Assembly (NCBI GenBank): GCA_902779075.1
Contig: CACZAK010000182.1
Span: 1 to 15,583, forward strand
Source of the DNA: an uncultured bacterium
GTDB lineage: Bacteria; Verrucomicrobiota; Kiritimatiellia; RFP12; UBA1067
Reading direction: 5' to 3'
DNA: 15,583 nucleotides
Shown: positions 1 through 8,226 of the stretch, piece after piece
How positions within the stretch are numbered: the stretch's first letter is position 1
Layout of the letters: the number at the start of each line of letters is the position of its first letter
Made by a program: the position numbers and the translations under genes
Notes under the pieces: model-generated
What the model saw: the letters and a program-made list of their open reading frames with translations, nothing else
What the model was told of the DNA's origin: nothing
The model's database searches: none

Positions 1-2635
1 GAGTTGGCGATCAGTTCCTGTAGCAGAGTTGCCCTTGTTGTAGCCCTTGATGACGACCGTGCCCGTCCAAAGCGGATCGGTCAGCACAATGTCAGTTCCA
101 GTCGTGGTCGGGCGGACGCCGTCATACACGAGCGTACCGTCGCCCTTCACCGTCCCGGCGAGCTGGGAGGCATTGTCGACGATTACCTGACCATTCACGG
201 TGATGTATTGCGCCGCGGCGTTACCGCCCGCGAGCGTCAGGGTCTTGCCATCCGCTACGTTGAACGTGATGCCATACACATCCACGGGGATGTCGATGTC
301 GAGCGTCGTATCCTCGTTCACGTTGAGGACGATCTGGTCATTCGCCGTGAGAAGCGCGGGCAGCGTCTTGTCCCACGCAAGCGCGGAGAATGTCTTCGCC
401 CCGCCGTCGCCGATCGTAGCCGTGTAGGTCGTCGGCACGTACTCGACGATCTGGAACGCCCCGATGCCCGAGCGAACAGTTGTGGAGCTGCGATTCCCCA
501 CGATCGTGGCCGTGGAGCCAACATTGACGTCCGAAACGAGGTAGTTTACACCTTCCTTCAATCCGTACAGGTAGTTGCCAGCCCCCGCGTTGGCATAACC
601 CCAGGTCGCAGTGCCCTCGACCGTGGTCACCGTGTCGGACGACCTTGCGTCTCCGGACGCGGTATAGTTCTTCCCGTTAATCGTGAGATAGCCAAACCGA
701 CAGTTGGCCGTGTCGCTGGACATATAGACCACGATGCGGTAGAACTCGTAGGGAATGTTCGTCACGGTGATTTTGGGGTTAGGCTTGGTGCTGCCGTCGT
801 CAATGTATCCGTGGCGCATATCCATTGTGGCACTCAGATTACTGCAGTAGTAATTGCCTTGCTGGTTGCTGACGGTGATGGTGGCGCCGCCAATCGTCGC
901 GACAACGTTCGCCTGGGAATTCGGAAAACTGAAATTCGACCAAGCGGAATACGGAACGGCGTAATCGCCTCCGCCATACCGCACCGAGGACGTCGTGTTA
1001 AGCGTGTTTTCCGCGCCACTACGGCCCGTTGGGTTAATGTTCACGCTGATAGCTGTTGCCGGTTCAACAAGCCTGAAGTCATACGGAATGTAGCTGCTCG
1101 TTCCGGGATTGGTCGTAAGGGGATCGTTGCCGAACTGGGCCGGGTTGCCGTAGTTCGTATAGTTGCCGTCTATCAGTTTCGCGTACACGCCGCCTGTTCG
1201 TTCGGTGAACTCCACTTTCGCGGCCTTCGTATAGTGATTGTTCGCGTTCTCGTCCACGGTCTGCAGCTGGTACGTCACCTTCGCGAGCACGTCGCCGTCC
1301 ATCGTCTCCTGCCTGTTGAAGAACGTCGCCTCCACGCCGTCCGCGTCGAAATTGGCGCCCTGCATGCGCGCGCGAAGCGTATGCGTGGCGAGGTCGGCGA
1401 GCGTCGCGCCCGGGAAGACGAGAGTGGGCGTGGACTGGTTGATCACGCCGCCGTCGTAGGGGATGTTGACTAGAAGCGACTTCTTGTCGTTCGACAGGCT
1501 GAATGTCGCCGCGCCGGCCGACCCCGGCACGAGGGCGACCTTGAGCAGATCGGCCTCGGAGAACTCACCGTCGCCAGTTATGGTGATGAGCGTGTGCTCA
1601 CCGCTCGCGGGAATCACCTTCAGCGTGTTCACGCCGCGCCCGAGAAGCGCGTCCTTCTGTTCGAGAGACGCAACATTGATGGTCGTCCCCGCCTCGATCG
1701 TCGTGCCGCCCGTGTAGCCGATGGAGCCACCGAGCGTAAGCGTTCCTCCGCCGCAGAACTTCATCCCGCCGCCGGTGGACGAGGAATCCTCGGAGAAGGT
1801 CGCAGGAATTACTGAAGTGGTTGTTCCATTGACGTCTATCGTGCCGCCGTTGGCCTTCACGTTGACGGTGACGCCCGAATCAATGGTTGATGTGGTAGGT
1901 GTGGAGCGTACCACCGTTCAAGTTGATCGTCTTTGCCCTGGAGGTATTTTCTAATCGCGTCCACGACGTTACATTCATGATCCCTGATTCGATGGTGAGA
2001 GATCCGCTGAAGATCTTGAAGTCGCTGGAGGCGTTGATCGTCGCCCCGGCAACGGTCATATGGCCATCATATGAATTGTTGCCAAGGAAGAAGTATGCGT
2101 ATGTATTGCGTGTCGCGAACGTGCCCTGCTCGAAGCGCACGTATGCGTTGCCGTCGCTCAAATTGCCGTCGTTCGTACCGCTATTGCCGCCGGTCTGATG
2201 CGTTCCGATGTAGATGCCCTCGTAATCTGCGGCTTTATTGGAAGTGGAGTCGCCGCTCGTGAGGCCGTTTACGGCGCTTGTTCCGCGCAGAACGACCGGC
2301 GCGCTTGCCGAGCCGCAGTTACTGAAGTAGGTTCGATATGCGTTCGTGAATACATTGTTGATCGTCACGACAAGCCCGTCGCCCGTAAAGCGCGAATTGA
2401 AATTGCTCTTGTCAAAATACGCCCCGTCGTTAGTCGGAAGGACTCTTCCGCCCTGAGTGCCGCTGATCGTCCAGTTGCCGGTCGTGTTCCATTCTCGGCT
2501 GTTCTTGCCATTCCATTTGTAGTTCGCCGCCATCGACGGCACTGCCGCCGCCGCGCAGAACGCTGCAATCGTCATTGATACCACGCGCCATGCACGTGTT
2601 GCCGTCGTGAGTTTCATCAGTTTTTGTGTGTTCAT
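1..2635 (-). pseudogene. Secreted beta-strand-repeat surface protein, frameshifted and cut by the window edge
   Basis: The start is ATG at 2635, preceded by an AAGGG-type ribosome binding site. The first 36 residues form a Sec signal peptide (MNTQK, then a basic stretch, a hydrophobic core and an AxA-like site). The mature part opens with a W-N-G and GNW module. It continues with Gly/Thr/Asn-rich repeats such as LNGGTL and NGGTID, typical of autotransporter-associated beta-strand-repeat proteins. The first frame stops at TGA 1882-1880. The homologous reading resumes one base over (IDSGVTVNVKANGGTIDVNG) and stays open from 1884 to base 1, so I join the two parts. The lesion must lie in 1883-1917, because the second frame has its own stop at 1918-1920. 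Around 430-1020 there is a non-repetitive domain (VPYSAWSNF, VTNIPYEFY, YLTINGKNY) like the jelly-roll-type domains of PVC surface proteins. Repeats resume towards base 1. The C-terminus is outside the window, so any anchor or barrel cannot be judged. A sequencing error could also explain the frameshift. Confidence 0.72.
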
Positions 2636-2712
2636 TTGTAGAATCCCTTTTGAGCCTTAAAAAGATACAACCATTATTTTACCCCACCCTATCGGTTTTG
2701 TCAATTATGAAG
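2525..2712 (-). repeat. Leader cassette, copy 1: promoter, 5' UTR, RBS and signal-peptide codons
   Basis: By eye this stretch is about 80 percent identical to 7973-8161. The match begins just upstream of the -35 box, runs through the UTR and ribosome binding site, and ends at the codons for the signal-peptide cleavage region (AAN). Beyond that point the two genes differ strongly. The copies are direct repeats about 5.4 kb apart. Confidence 0.8.
2676..2704 (-). promoter_or_regulatory. Sigma70-type promoter of the frameshifted repeat-protein gene
   Basis: On the minus strand the -35 box TTGACA (2704-2699) and -10 box TAAAAT (2681-2676) are separated by 17 bp. Transcription should start near 2669, giving a 5' leader of about 34 nt. 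The leader includes an AAGGG ribosome binding site about 10 nt before the ATG. The same promoter and leader recur in front of the 1512-aa paralogue. Confidence 0.75.
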
Positions 2713-2789
2713 TTTTAGATTTTTGAAAACCGAACCAAACTCGACGCGTGCCCATTGCCGAAACGCACATAGTCAAGAGGGGCCCTTTA

Positions 2790-3515
2790 TTATGAACCCA
2801 CGTTCACGATCTGGACTGGGCCCAGCAACCCCGACGGTAACAGGGGATCGCCCGGCTTGTAGGGATTGATGTTCGTGTGCGTGAGGCGCTCGCCCTCCGG
2901 CTGGCCCGCATCGTAAATGAGCCGATTCGGCCAAAGGTTCGCCACCTCCTTCTGGTAGGCGTAGTGGTTCTCGGCAATCAGCTCGCTCACCGTCTCGTTG
3001 AAGTCGCGCAGAAAGCGCGCGCGCTTGGGTCCGGACACGAGTCGCACGCCCGCCTTCGCGGGCAGCCACGGCAGGATGTCGTAGCCGCGCCGGCGGCGGA
3101 ACTCCTTGGCGAAGGCGTCCGTCCAACTCACGGTGCCGGCCTCCCAGCTGTCGCACATCACGCCCTTCAAGGCGGCCCGCTCGTCCGGCGCGAGCGCCTC
3201 CAGGAGCGGCGTCATCACGCGCGCCCAGTGCGCGCCAAACGCCGCCTTGCTCGTATGGTCGATGTAGCACCCCATCCAGCCGAACACCTTCGGCACGTAC
3301 CCCACGCGAAAGATGCGCCACTTGCCCTCGGGCGCGTCCGGCCATTCGAACACCCCCGTCTCGCGGTTGAGGCAGCGCGAGACGGCGCGCACCTCCGCGA
3401 GCGGCACGTCGTTCGCCGTGTCCGGCACGGCCAGTACGGCGACGTCCCAGTAGTATTTCGGCGACCCGTCCGCGTTCTTCGGCGTCTCCTTCACGCCCTT
3501 CTTGGGAAGAACCAC
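2790..3515 (-). pseudogene. GH106-type alpha-L-rhamnosidase relic, N-terminus and catalytic core missing
   Basis: This 241-residue frame resembles the Glyco_hydro_106 family, whose members are usually about 1000 residues. Residues 22-75 (YWDVAVLAVP; FEWPDAPEGKWRIFRVGY) match the pre-catalytic segment. Residues 90-190 (FGAHWARVM, LKGVMCDSWEAG, EFRRRRGYDILPWLP, ENHYAYQKE) match the start of the catalytic barrel. Then, at about residue 190 (near 2945), it passes directly into what I recognise as the extreme C-terminal end of the family (VANLWPNRLIYDAG ... PLLPSGLLGPV). The rest of the barrel and the later domains are absent. No ATG precedes the fragment: the apparent GTG start lies just after a hairpin that follows the stop of the upstream gene, with no signal peptide or clear ribosome binding site. 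It ends in tandem TAA codons. I infer a deletion relic without enzyme activity. The family call is from remembered motifs. Confidence 0.72.
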
Positions 3516-3522
3516 ACTGGGA

Positions 3523-3543
3523 CAACGGGCGTCTCGCCCGTTG
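3523..3543. repeat. Perfect 9-bp hairpin (CAACGGGCG / CGCCCGTTG, 3-nt loop)
   Basis: The two arms are fully complementary around a 3-nt loop. The hairpin begins one base after the stop codon (3547-3545) of the 1512-aa gene. It has no T-run on either side, so it is not a classical rho-independent terminator. It could be an mRNA 3'-end stabiliser or a member of a dispersed palindromic repeat family. It also sits next to the point where the GH106 relic loses its N-terminus. Confidence 0.7.
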
Positions 3544-3544
3544 C

Positions 3545-6500
3545 CTACCTGACGAAGATATACGTGCCTAACGAAATAACGTCGAGGACGATCTCGTTAT
3601 TATCGACCCTGACGCGCTTCGCCCACTTGGGCGCACCTTCGGCGAGCGTGACGTTCGCGCCCGCGAACTTTCCACCCGCAGTCAGCACGTTCGCACCGCT
3701 CTTCGCGCTCTTGCCTTCCGACGCCGTGATCTTGACGACGATGTTCTTCTGGCCGTTCAGCGTCAAGGTCTTGTCCGCCATGTTGAGAACAGGCGGAGTC
3801 TTGTCCGTGAAGTTGAACCCAAGTATCGCGCCGTTCGCGAGCGTGAGGTTCTTGCCGAACGAGAGCGATCCGGACTGCGCCATCTCCAGCGTCGCACCGC
3901 TGTTCACCGTCGCATTGCCGCCACGGGAGAAGCCGCAGCCGAAGTTGACGGCCACGGTTGCCGTGTCCTGCACGGTCAGTGTGCCCAAGAAATCGGAATA
4001 GTGCTCGAACACCAATTTTCCGCAGCCCTTCACCGTCACGTTTCCGCTGCTGCCGATTCGATTAAGAACATGTATGGTGTGAGGAATGGTGCGGTCGTCA
4101 TAGTCCGAAGTATCGACAAATACCGTTCCACCCAGTTCAAGGCTCAAGTCCTTGTCCGAAACTGGATTCGCGCCAAACGACCAGTCGGCGGACGACGCGA
4201 GCGTCGCGGCCTTGCCGGAGCTGATCTGGAAATACGGATAGCAGCTGGAGTTGCGCCTGAAGTTGTCCCTGAAGGAGAGTCCGCCCGAACCAAGCACAAA
4301 CGTATTCGTGACGGAGTCCTCGGTGTTGTTGAGTATGAACTGATGATTACTCTTCGTCGAGCCGCTGTGGACAAGTCCCTTCGTCCGCGTTACGGCTTTG
4401 GAGTCCCCCTTGGCGAAGGCCCCCGCAAGGCTGTACGAGCCAGAGGAATGTACGATCGTGTCCAGCATCTCGCCAGTGACGTTGAACGTACCGGCGTTCT
4501 TGTAGAGGAAACGGTTCTTTGGTGAGTCGCCGAGAGGAGCCTTCACCTCCGCGACGTTCAGCGTGGCGTTTGCATTGATGACAATATTATACCCTTTATC
4601 AAGCGTCCCCGAGACGTTGACCGTCGAGCCGGACATGATGCTCGCCCCAGGCGGCGGCTCATTCCAATTCCCAGTCAAGTTCCACACGCCCGCAAGGCGC
4701 ATATCATTGATGGAAGGCATGGTCGTGAGCGAGATTCCGCCGCTGAACACGAGGTAGTTCGCATCGGCAAGGGGCAGCGTCGGCGTCGCCGCGCTTGCAT
4801 CGACCGGACATGCAAACACATGGTGCTGCAAAGAGTTGTTCACTATAGAGGAGAGGCCAGAAAGCGTCCTCTCGCCGGAGATCGTGACGAGCGCGGAATT
4901 CGTCGAGAAGGTGATCGACGACGGGGCGAACGTGTCGCCAAGCGTGAGGTTAGCCGCCGTGTCGTTGCCGATTACGCAGGAGTCGCCACTCGTCGGAACC
5001 GTGCCGGGCAGCCAGTTCACGCCGTCGCTCAGGCTGCCGCTTGCGCCGCCGACCCAGACGTATCCGGGATTGCCATAGACGCAGAGGATGGTTTTCGAGT
5101 CGGTCGAGAGACGCAGCGAGGCACCAGCCGGAACAACCGCGCCGTCAAGGGCGGACGAGGTGAACGTCCCCGCGCCGCTGATCGTGAAGATTGCATAGAC
5201 GCCGTCCGCGGGGGCGGTCTCGGGGACCACGACTTCGTAGCCGCTCGCGAGATAGCTCTGCTCGGCGACGTACACCGTCGTTCCGATTTCGACCGCCGTC
5301 TTGCCGGTGTAGGACGGCTTGGCGGTGAATCTTGCCTTGCCGCCGCCTTTGAACGTCAGGCCACCTGCGCCGGAAATAGTCTTGGCAATCGTGATGTCCT
5401 TGCCGTTCGTGTCAATCGTGCCGCCGTTCGCCCCGGCCGTCACGGTCAGGTTGTTCTTGTTCGGAATGAACGCCGTGTTGTCCTTGTTCGCGCGGAGCGT
5501 TCCGCCGTCGAGCGTCACCGCCGCCGAACCGCCATTGCTCTTCCCGTTTAAGACGATCCTTTCACATGTGATAACGCCGTCATCCGTGACGTTCACCGTT
5601 CCAACCGGGCCCTTGGCTCCGTAATAGCACATGTTGATCGGGCCGAGCAGGTACACTTCGCCACCGTTGACGTTGAGCGTCGCGCTGGCGTTCCCGGCGA
5701 CGATAATGCCATAGCCGTTATCCGTAGGCGCTTCATATTTCGCCCCCGACCTCACGGTCATCGTCGCGGGGGAGTTTGCACCCATGTGGATGTACCCATT
5801 GTGCGTCACCGTGCCGCCGGCGACCTCGAAGTACGTATGAGAGGCGGTGGCTTCTTTGCCGAGATCGACGGTACTTGAAATCGTCATTGTTCCGTTCTCG
5901 TGGATGAACGACGTGTTTGCGCCAGCCGCACAGGCTACGTACACGTTATCAAGCGTCCAGTCGCCGCCCGCCTTGACGATGGTCGAGGTGATGTTCGCGT
6001 CATTGCCAATATACCATTGCGCCGGACGGTTCGCGATTGTCGCGTTCTGCTCCATGCGCAGCGTCACGGGTTTCGCGGGATCCGTGCCGAAGGTAAGTTT
6101 CGTCCAGTTGATCGACGCCGTGCCGGAAAACGCGAGCGTCCCCTCGGAAAGCACGGTTTCGTCCGTCAAGCGGCTTGTAGCGAGCGTGAGAGTGCCCGCG
6201 CCGTCCTTGGTGAGCGGGCCTGCCGTAGGCGCGGCGATTGCTGCTGCAACGCCGTTCGAGACGATGACGGCCGGTACGGTCAACGTCCCGCCGCCCGCAA
6301 GAACCTCCGCGTCGGCCCGGAACGTCACGTCAACCGCCGTGACGTCGTTGCTGAGCGTCGCCTTGTCGCCGGAGTTCGCGAACGCGGCATGGGTTGAGTT
6401 GAACCAGTCGCCCGCAACGCCGCCCTTCGACCACTTGCCGGCGGCCGTCCAGTCCGCCTCGGACGCACCGTCGTTCCAGACGTACTCGCCCGCAAGCGTG

Positions 6501-8083
6501 TCGAGAACCCTGATCGTCGTGTTGCCGTCGGCCAAGACAAGCGCGTAGCGGTTGCCCTCATTCCCCGTGAGCGTGATGGCCGCGAGGTCCGCCGCGCTGA
6601 ACGTGCCGTTCTCCGTCGTGTTCGTGATGACGAGCGCACCGTCGCCGGCGCCGTTGGCGGAGAAATCGACCGACAGGTTCTCGATGAAGGACTTGTTTGT
6701 GTCCGCGACGGCAAGCGAGGTACCGGCGTCGAGCGTCACGGCCGAGCAGCCAAGCGTCCCCACCGGCGTGACCATGCCGCCGCCGGTGAAGGAAATCGTG
6801 CCGTTCTCGCCGGACACATCCGAGATGCCAGAGGCGATGGTGATGTTGTGCCAGGCCGAGTCGATCGTGCCACCGTTCGCGCCGACTTCGACGGGCACTG
6901 AGGCGGGGATGAGCGTTCCCGCTGCGCTGGCGATGAACTTGCCGCCGTTCAGAACAATCTTGCCGGAACCGGACGAGCCGATGTTCTTTGCCGTGAACGT
7001 TCCGCCGTTGAGAACCAACGTGCCCGATGTTCCGCTATACCTGCCGATATAGGTGCTCCCGCTCGACGTCACCGTTCCGTCGTTCAGCGTGAACGTATTA
7101 CCGGAGGTGGTGCCGGTCATTCCAATTGATAACTCGGTGTAGGCCGTCAGCGTCCCGCCGTCCATCGTGAAAATGCCCTTGGCGCCGTTGCCCGACCCAA
7201 GCCTCAGATAATAGCAAGTCCAGTCACCGCCGTCCTTCTCGACGATGCCCGTGGCGTTCGCGGCAACGCCCACGTTGAAAACATAGCTGGACCCTGCCTG
7301 ACGCACCGTTGAGGAAACGCCCCTGAAGGAACAAGTATTATTGGCATCGTTGCCAACGTTGAGGTCGCGCGAAACCGTCAACGTGGAATTGGAAAAAGTC
7401 GCTGAAGATTTTCCATGCAGGCGAAAGGTCTGAGCCGACATCGTCGTGTTCGTGATATATGACGCCGACGTCTCGTTCTGCCCAAAGACGCCGGCGGAGA
7501 AATTGAGCGTCGCGTTGTCTGCAACAAGCACGCTTCCGCCGCGAAGAAAAGAGTCGTGTTTAGTCGTCACGGACACGGTTGACGACCCGTCGCCGACCCG
7601 CAGCCAGAAATTGCGCGTCGCGCCACTCGCCCCTTCACCCATGTGGAAGTTCTTCTTGGCGGTGTCATTGAATACATACGTACCGGACTTGATCCAGAGC
7701 CAACCGTTTTCGTGGTAACCGAGCCAAGTGTCGTCTTTGATGGTCAGCGTGTTCGCCGGATCGGTCGCCTCGAAGATGTAGGGATTGGATGCTGAGCTTC
7801 CGGCACCCATGTGGATATTGCCGGAGTAGGTGTATGAGCCATTCAGAGTGGCGGTTCTGTTGCCCACGTTGGACTGCCTGAACGCCAATGAAGCGGTGGA
7901 GTTGTTCGCAGGCATCGAGTCCCAGTTCGCCGCCGTGTTCCAGAGCGTGTTGGCGCCGTTGCCGATCCAGTTCGCCGCCCACAACGGCACTGCCGCCGCC
8001 ATGCAGAACGCGACTATCGCCATTGGCACCACGCGCCGTCCGCGCGTCGCCGACGTGAGTTTCACCGGTTTTTGCGTGTTCAT
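3545..8083 (-). CDS. Giant secreted autotransporter-associated beta-strand-repeat protein (1512 aa)
   Basis: This is an intact gene starting at ATG 8083, nine bases after an AAGGA ribosome binding site. Residues 1-36 are a Sec signal peptide (basic MNTQKPVKLTSATRGRR, hydrophobic core, cleavage after LWA). The mature protein is low in Cys and rich in Gly, Thr, Ser, Asn and Ala. It has three large modules, each opening with a Trp/Gly/Asn motif: NWIGNGANTLWNTAANW from about residue 36, YVWNDGASEADW from about 533 and YVWVGGASGSLSDGVNW from about 1007. Within each, short strands repeat (LNGGTF, GANGGTID, GAGGLTFKGGG), as expected for a right-handed beta-helix or stacked beta fibre. The C-terminus ends in LDVISLGTYIFVR. 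I see no C-terminal outer-membrane barrel, PEP-CTERM motif, LPXTG or type IX sorting domain. It is likely exported and cell-surface or extracellular; its ligand is unknown. The paralogue downstream shares the leader cassette. Confidence 0.88.
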   Translation of the reverse strand: MNTQKPVKLTSATRGRRVVPMAIVAFCMAAAVPLWAANWIGNGANTLWNTAANWDSMPANNSTASLAFRQSNVGNRTATLNGSYTYSGNIHMGAGSSASNPYIFEATDPANTLTIKDDTWLGYHENGWLWIKSGTYVFNDTAKKNFHMGEGASGATRNFWLRVGDGSSTVSVTTKHDSFLRGGSVLVADNATLNFSAGVFGQNETSASYITNTTMSAQTFRLHGKSSATFSNSTLTVSRDLNVGNDANNTCSFRGVSSTVRQAGSSYVFNVGVAANATGIVEKDGGDWTCYYLRLGSGNGAKGIFTMDGGTLTAYTELSIGMTGTTSGNTFTLNDGTVTSSGSTYIGRYSGTSGTLVLNGGTFTAKNIGSSGSGKIVLNGGKFIASAAGTLIPASVPVEVGANGGTIDSAWHNITIASGISDVSGENGTISFTGGGMVTPVGTLGCSAVTLDAGTSLAVADTNKSFIENLSVDFSANGAGDGALVITNTTENGTFSAADLAAITLTGNEGNRYALVLADGNTTIRVLDTLAGEYVWNDGASEADWTAAGKWSKGGVAGDWFNSTHAAFANSGDKATLSNDVTAVDVTFRADAEVLAGGGTLTVPAVIVSNGVAAAIAAPTAGPLTKDGAGTLTLATSRLTDETVLSEGTLAFSGTASINWTKLTFGTDPAKPVTLRMEQNATIANRPAQWYIGNDANITSTIVKAGGDWTLDNVYVACAAGANTSFIHENGTMTISSTVDLGKEATASHTYFEVAGGTVTHNGYIHMGANSPATMTVRSGAKYEAPTDNGYGIIVAGNASATLNVNGGEVYLLGPINMCYYGAKGPVGTVNVTDDGVITCERIVLNGKSNGGSAAVTLDGGTLRANKDNTAFIPNKNNLTVTAGANGGTIDTNGKDITIAKTISGAGGLTFKGGGKARFTAKPSYTGKTAVEIGTTVYVAEQSYLASGYEVVVPETAPADGVYAIFTISGAGTFTSSALDGAVVPAGASLRLSTDSKTILCVYGNPGYVWVGGASGSLSDGVNWLPGTVPTSGDSCVIGNDTAANLTLGDTFAPSSITFSTNSALVTISGERTLSGLSSIVNNSLQHHVFACPVDASAATPTLPLADANYLVFSGGISLTTMPSINDMRLAGVWNLTGNWNEPPPGASIMSGSTVNVSGTLDKGYNIVINANATLNVAEVKAPLGDSPKNRFLYKNAGTFNVTGEMLDTIVHSSGSYSLAGAFAKGDSKAVTRTKGLVHSGSTKSNHQFILNNTEDSVTNTFVLGSGGLSFRDNFRRNSSCYPYFQISSGKAATLASSADWSFGANPVSDKDLSLELGGTVFVDTSDYDDRTIPHTIHVLNRIGSSGNVTVKGCGKLVFEHYSDFLGTLTVQDTATVAVNFGCGFSRGGNATVNSGATLEMAQSGSLSFGKNLTLANGAILGFNFTDKTPPVLNMADKTLTLNGQKNIVVKITASEGKSAKSGANVLTAGGKFAGANVTLAEGAPKWAKRVRVDNNEIVLDVISLGTYIFVR

Positions 8084-8161
8084 TTGCAGAATTCCTTTTG
8101 AGCCGTAAAAAGATACAACTAATATTTTACCCCTCCCTTGTAGGTTTTGTCAATTATGGAG
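7973..8161 (-). repeat. Leader cassette, copy 2: promoter, 5' UTR, RBS and signal-peptide codons
   Basis: Partner of the direct repeat at 2525-2712. The non-coding part is as well conserved as the coding part, including the sequence between the -10 box and the ribosome binding site (GTTGTATCTTTTT, then GGCTCAAAAGG). This suggests selection or gene conversion on the whole cassette rather than on the signal peptide alone. Confidence 0.8.
8124..8153 (-). promoter_or_regulatory. Sigma70-type promoter of the 1512-aa repeat protein
   Basis: The minus strand shows TTGACA (8153-8148), an 18-bp spacer and TAAAAT (8129-8124). The start of transcription should fall near 8117, about 34 nt before the ATG at 8083. 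Boxes and flanks match the promoter at 2676-2704 except for one extra spacer base. Confidence 0.72.
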
Positions 8162-8175
8162 TTAAACATTTTTAG

Positions 8176-8207
8176 AAAAACGGTAGGGGCGGATCACCGA
8201 GCCGCCC
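8176..8207 (-). terminator. Rho-independent terminator after the metallophosphoesterase gene
   Basis: Read on the minus strand, a GGGCGG / CCGCCC stem (8207-8202 with 8192-8187) with a 9-nt loop is followed within a few bases by five Ts (8180-8176). It begins 20 bases after the stop codon at 8227. It separates the phosphoesterase unit from the promoter of the 1512-aa gene. Confidence 0.65.
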
Positions 8208-8215
8208 GACACACC
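8182..8215. repeat. Intergenic repeat, copy A
   Basis: Read on the plus strand, this shares the order GGT(A/G)GGGCG, CCGAGCCGCCC and CGACACACC with 15177-15219, with small insertions between the blocks. The copies lie in unrelated intergenic spacers, which suggests a dispersed GC-rich palindromic element. Copy A provides the stem of the terminator described here. Confidence 0.45.
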
Positions 8216-8226
8216 CGCCCTTCCAT

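Noticed and set aside
4..1473. Long plus-strand open frame of 489 codons
   Set aside because: It is antisense to the repeat protein. Its product is Arg/His/Val-rich without domains, whereas the minus frame gives coherent repeats.
1880..1920. Programmed ribosomal frameshift
   Set aside because: No slippery heptamer, homopolymer run or convincing downstream stem is visible in the interval; a mutation or sequence error is simpler.
3545..8083. CRISPR array or tandem DNA repeats in the large gene
   Set aside because: The repeats are degenerate protein-level motifs with irregular spacing, not identical direct repeats with uniform spacers.
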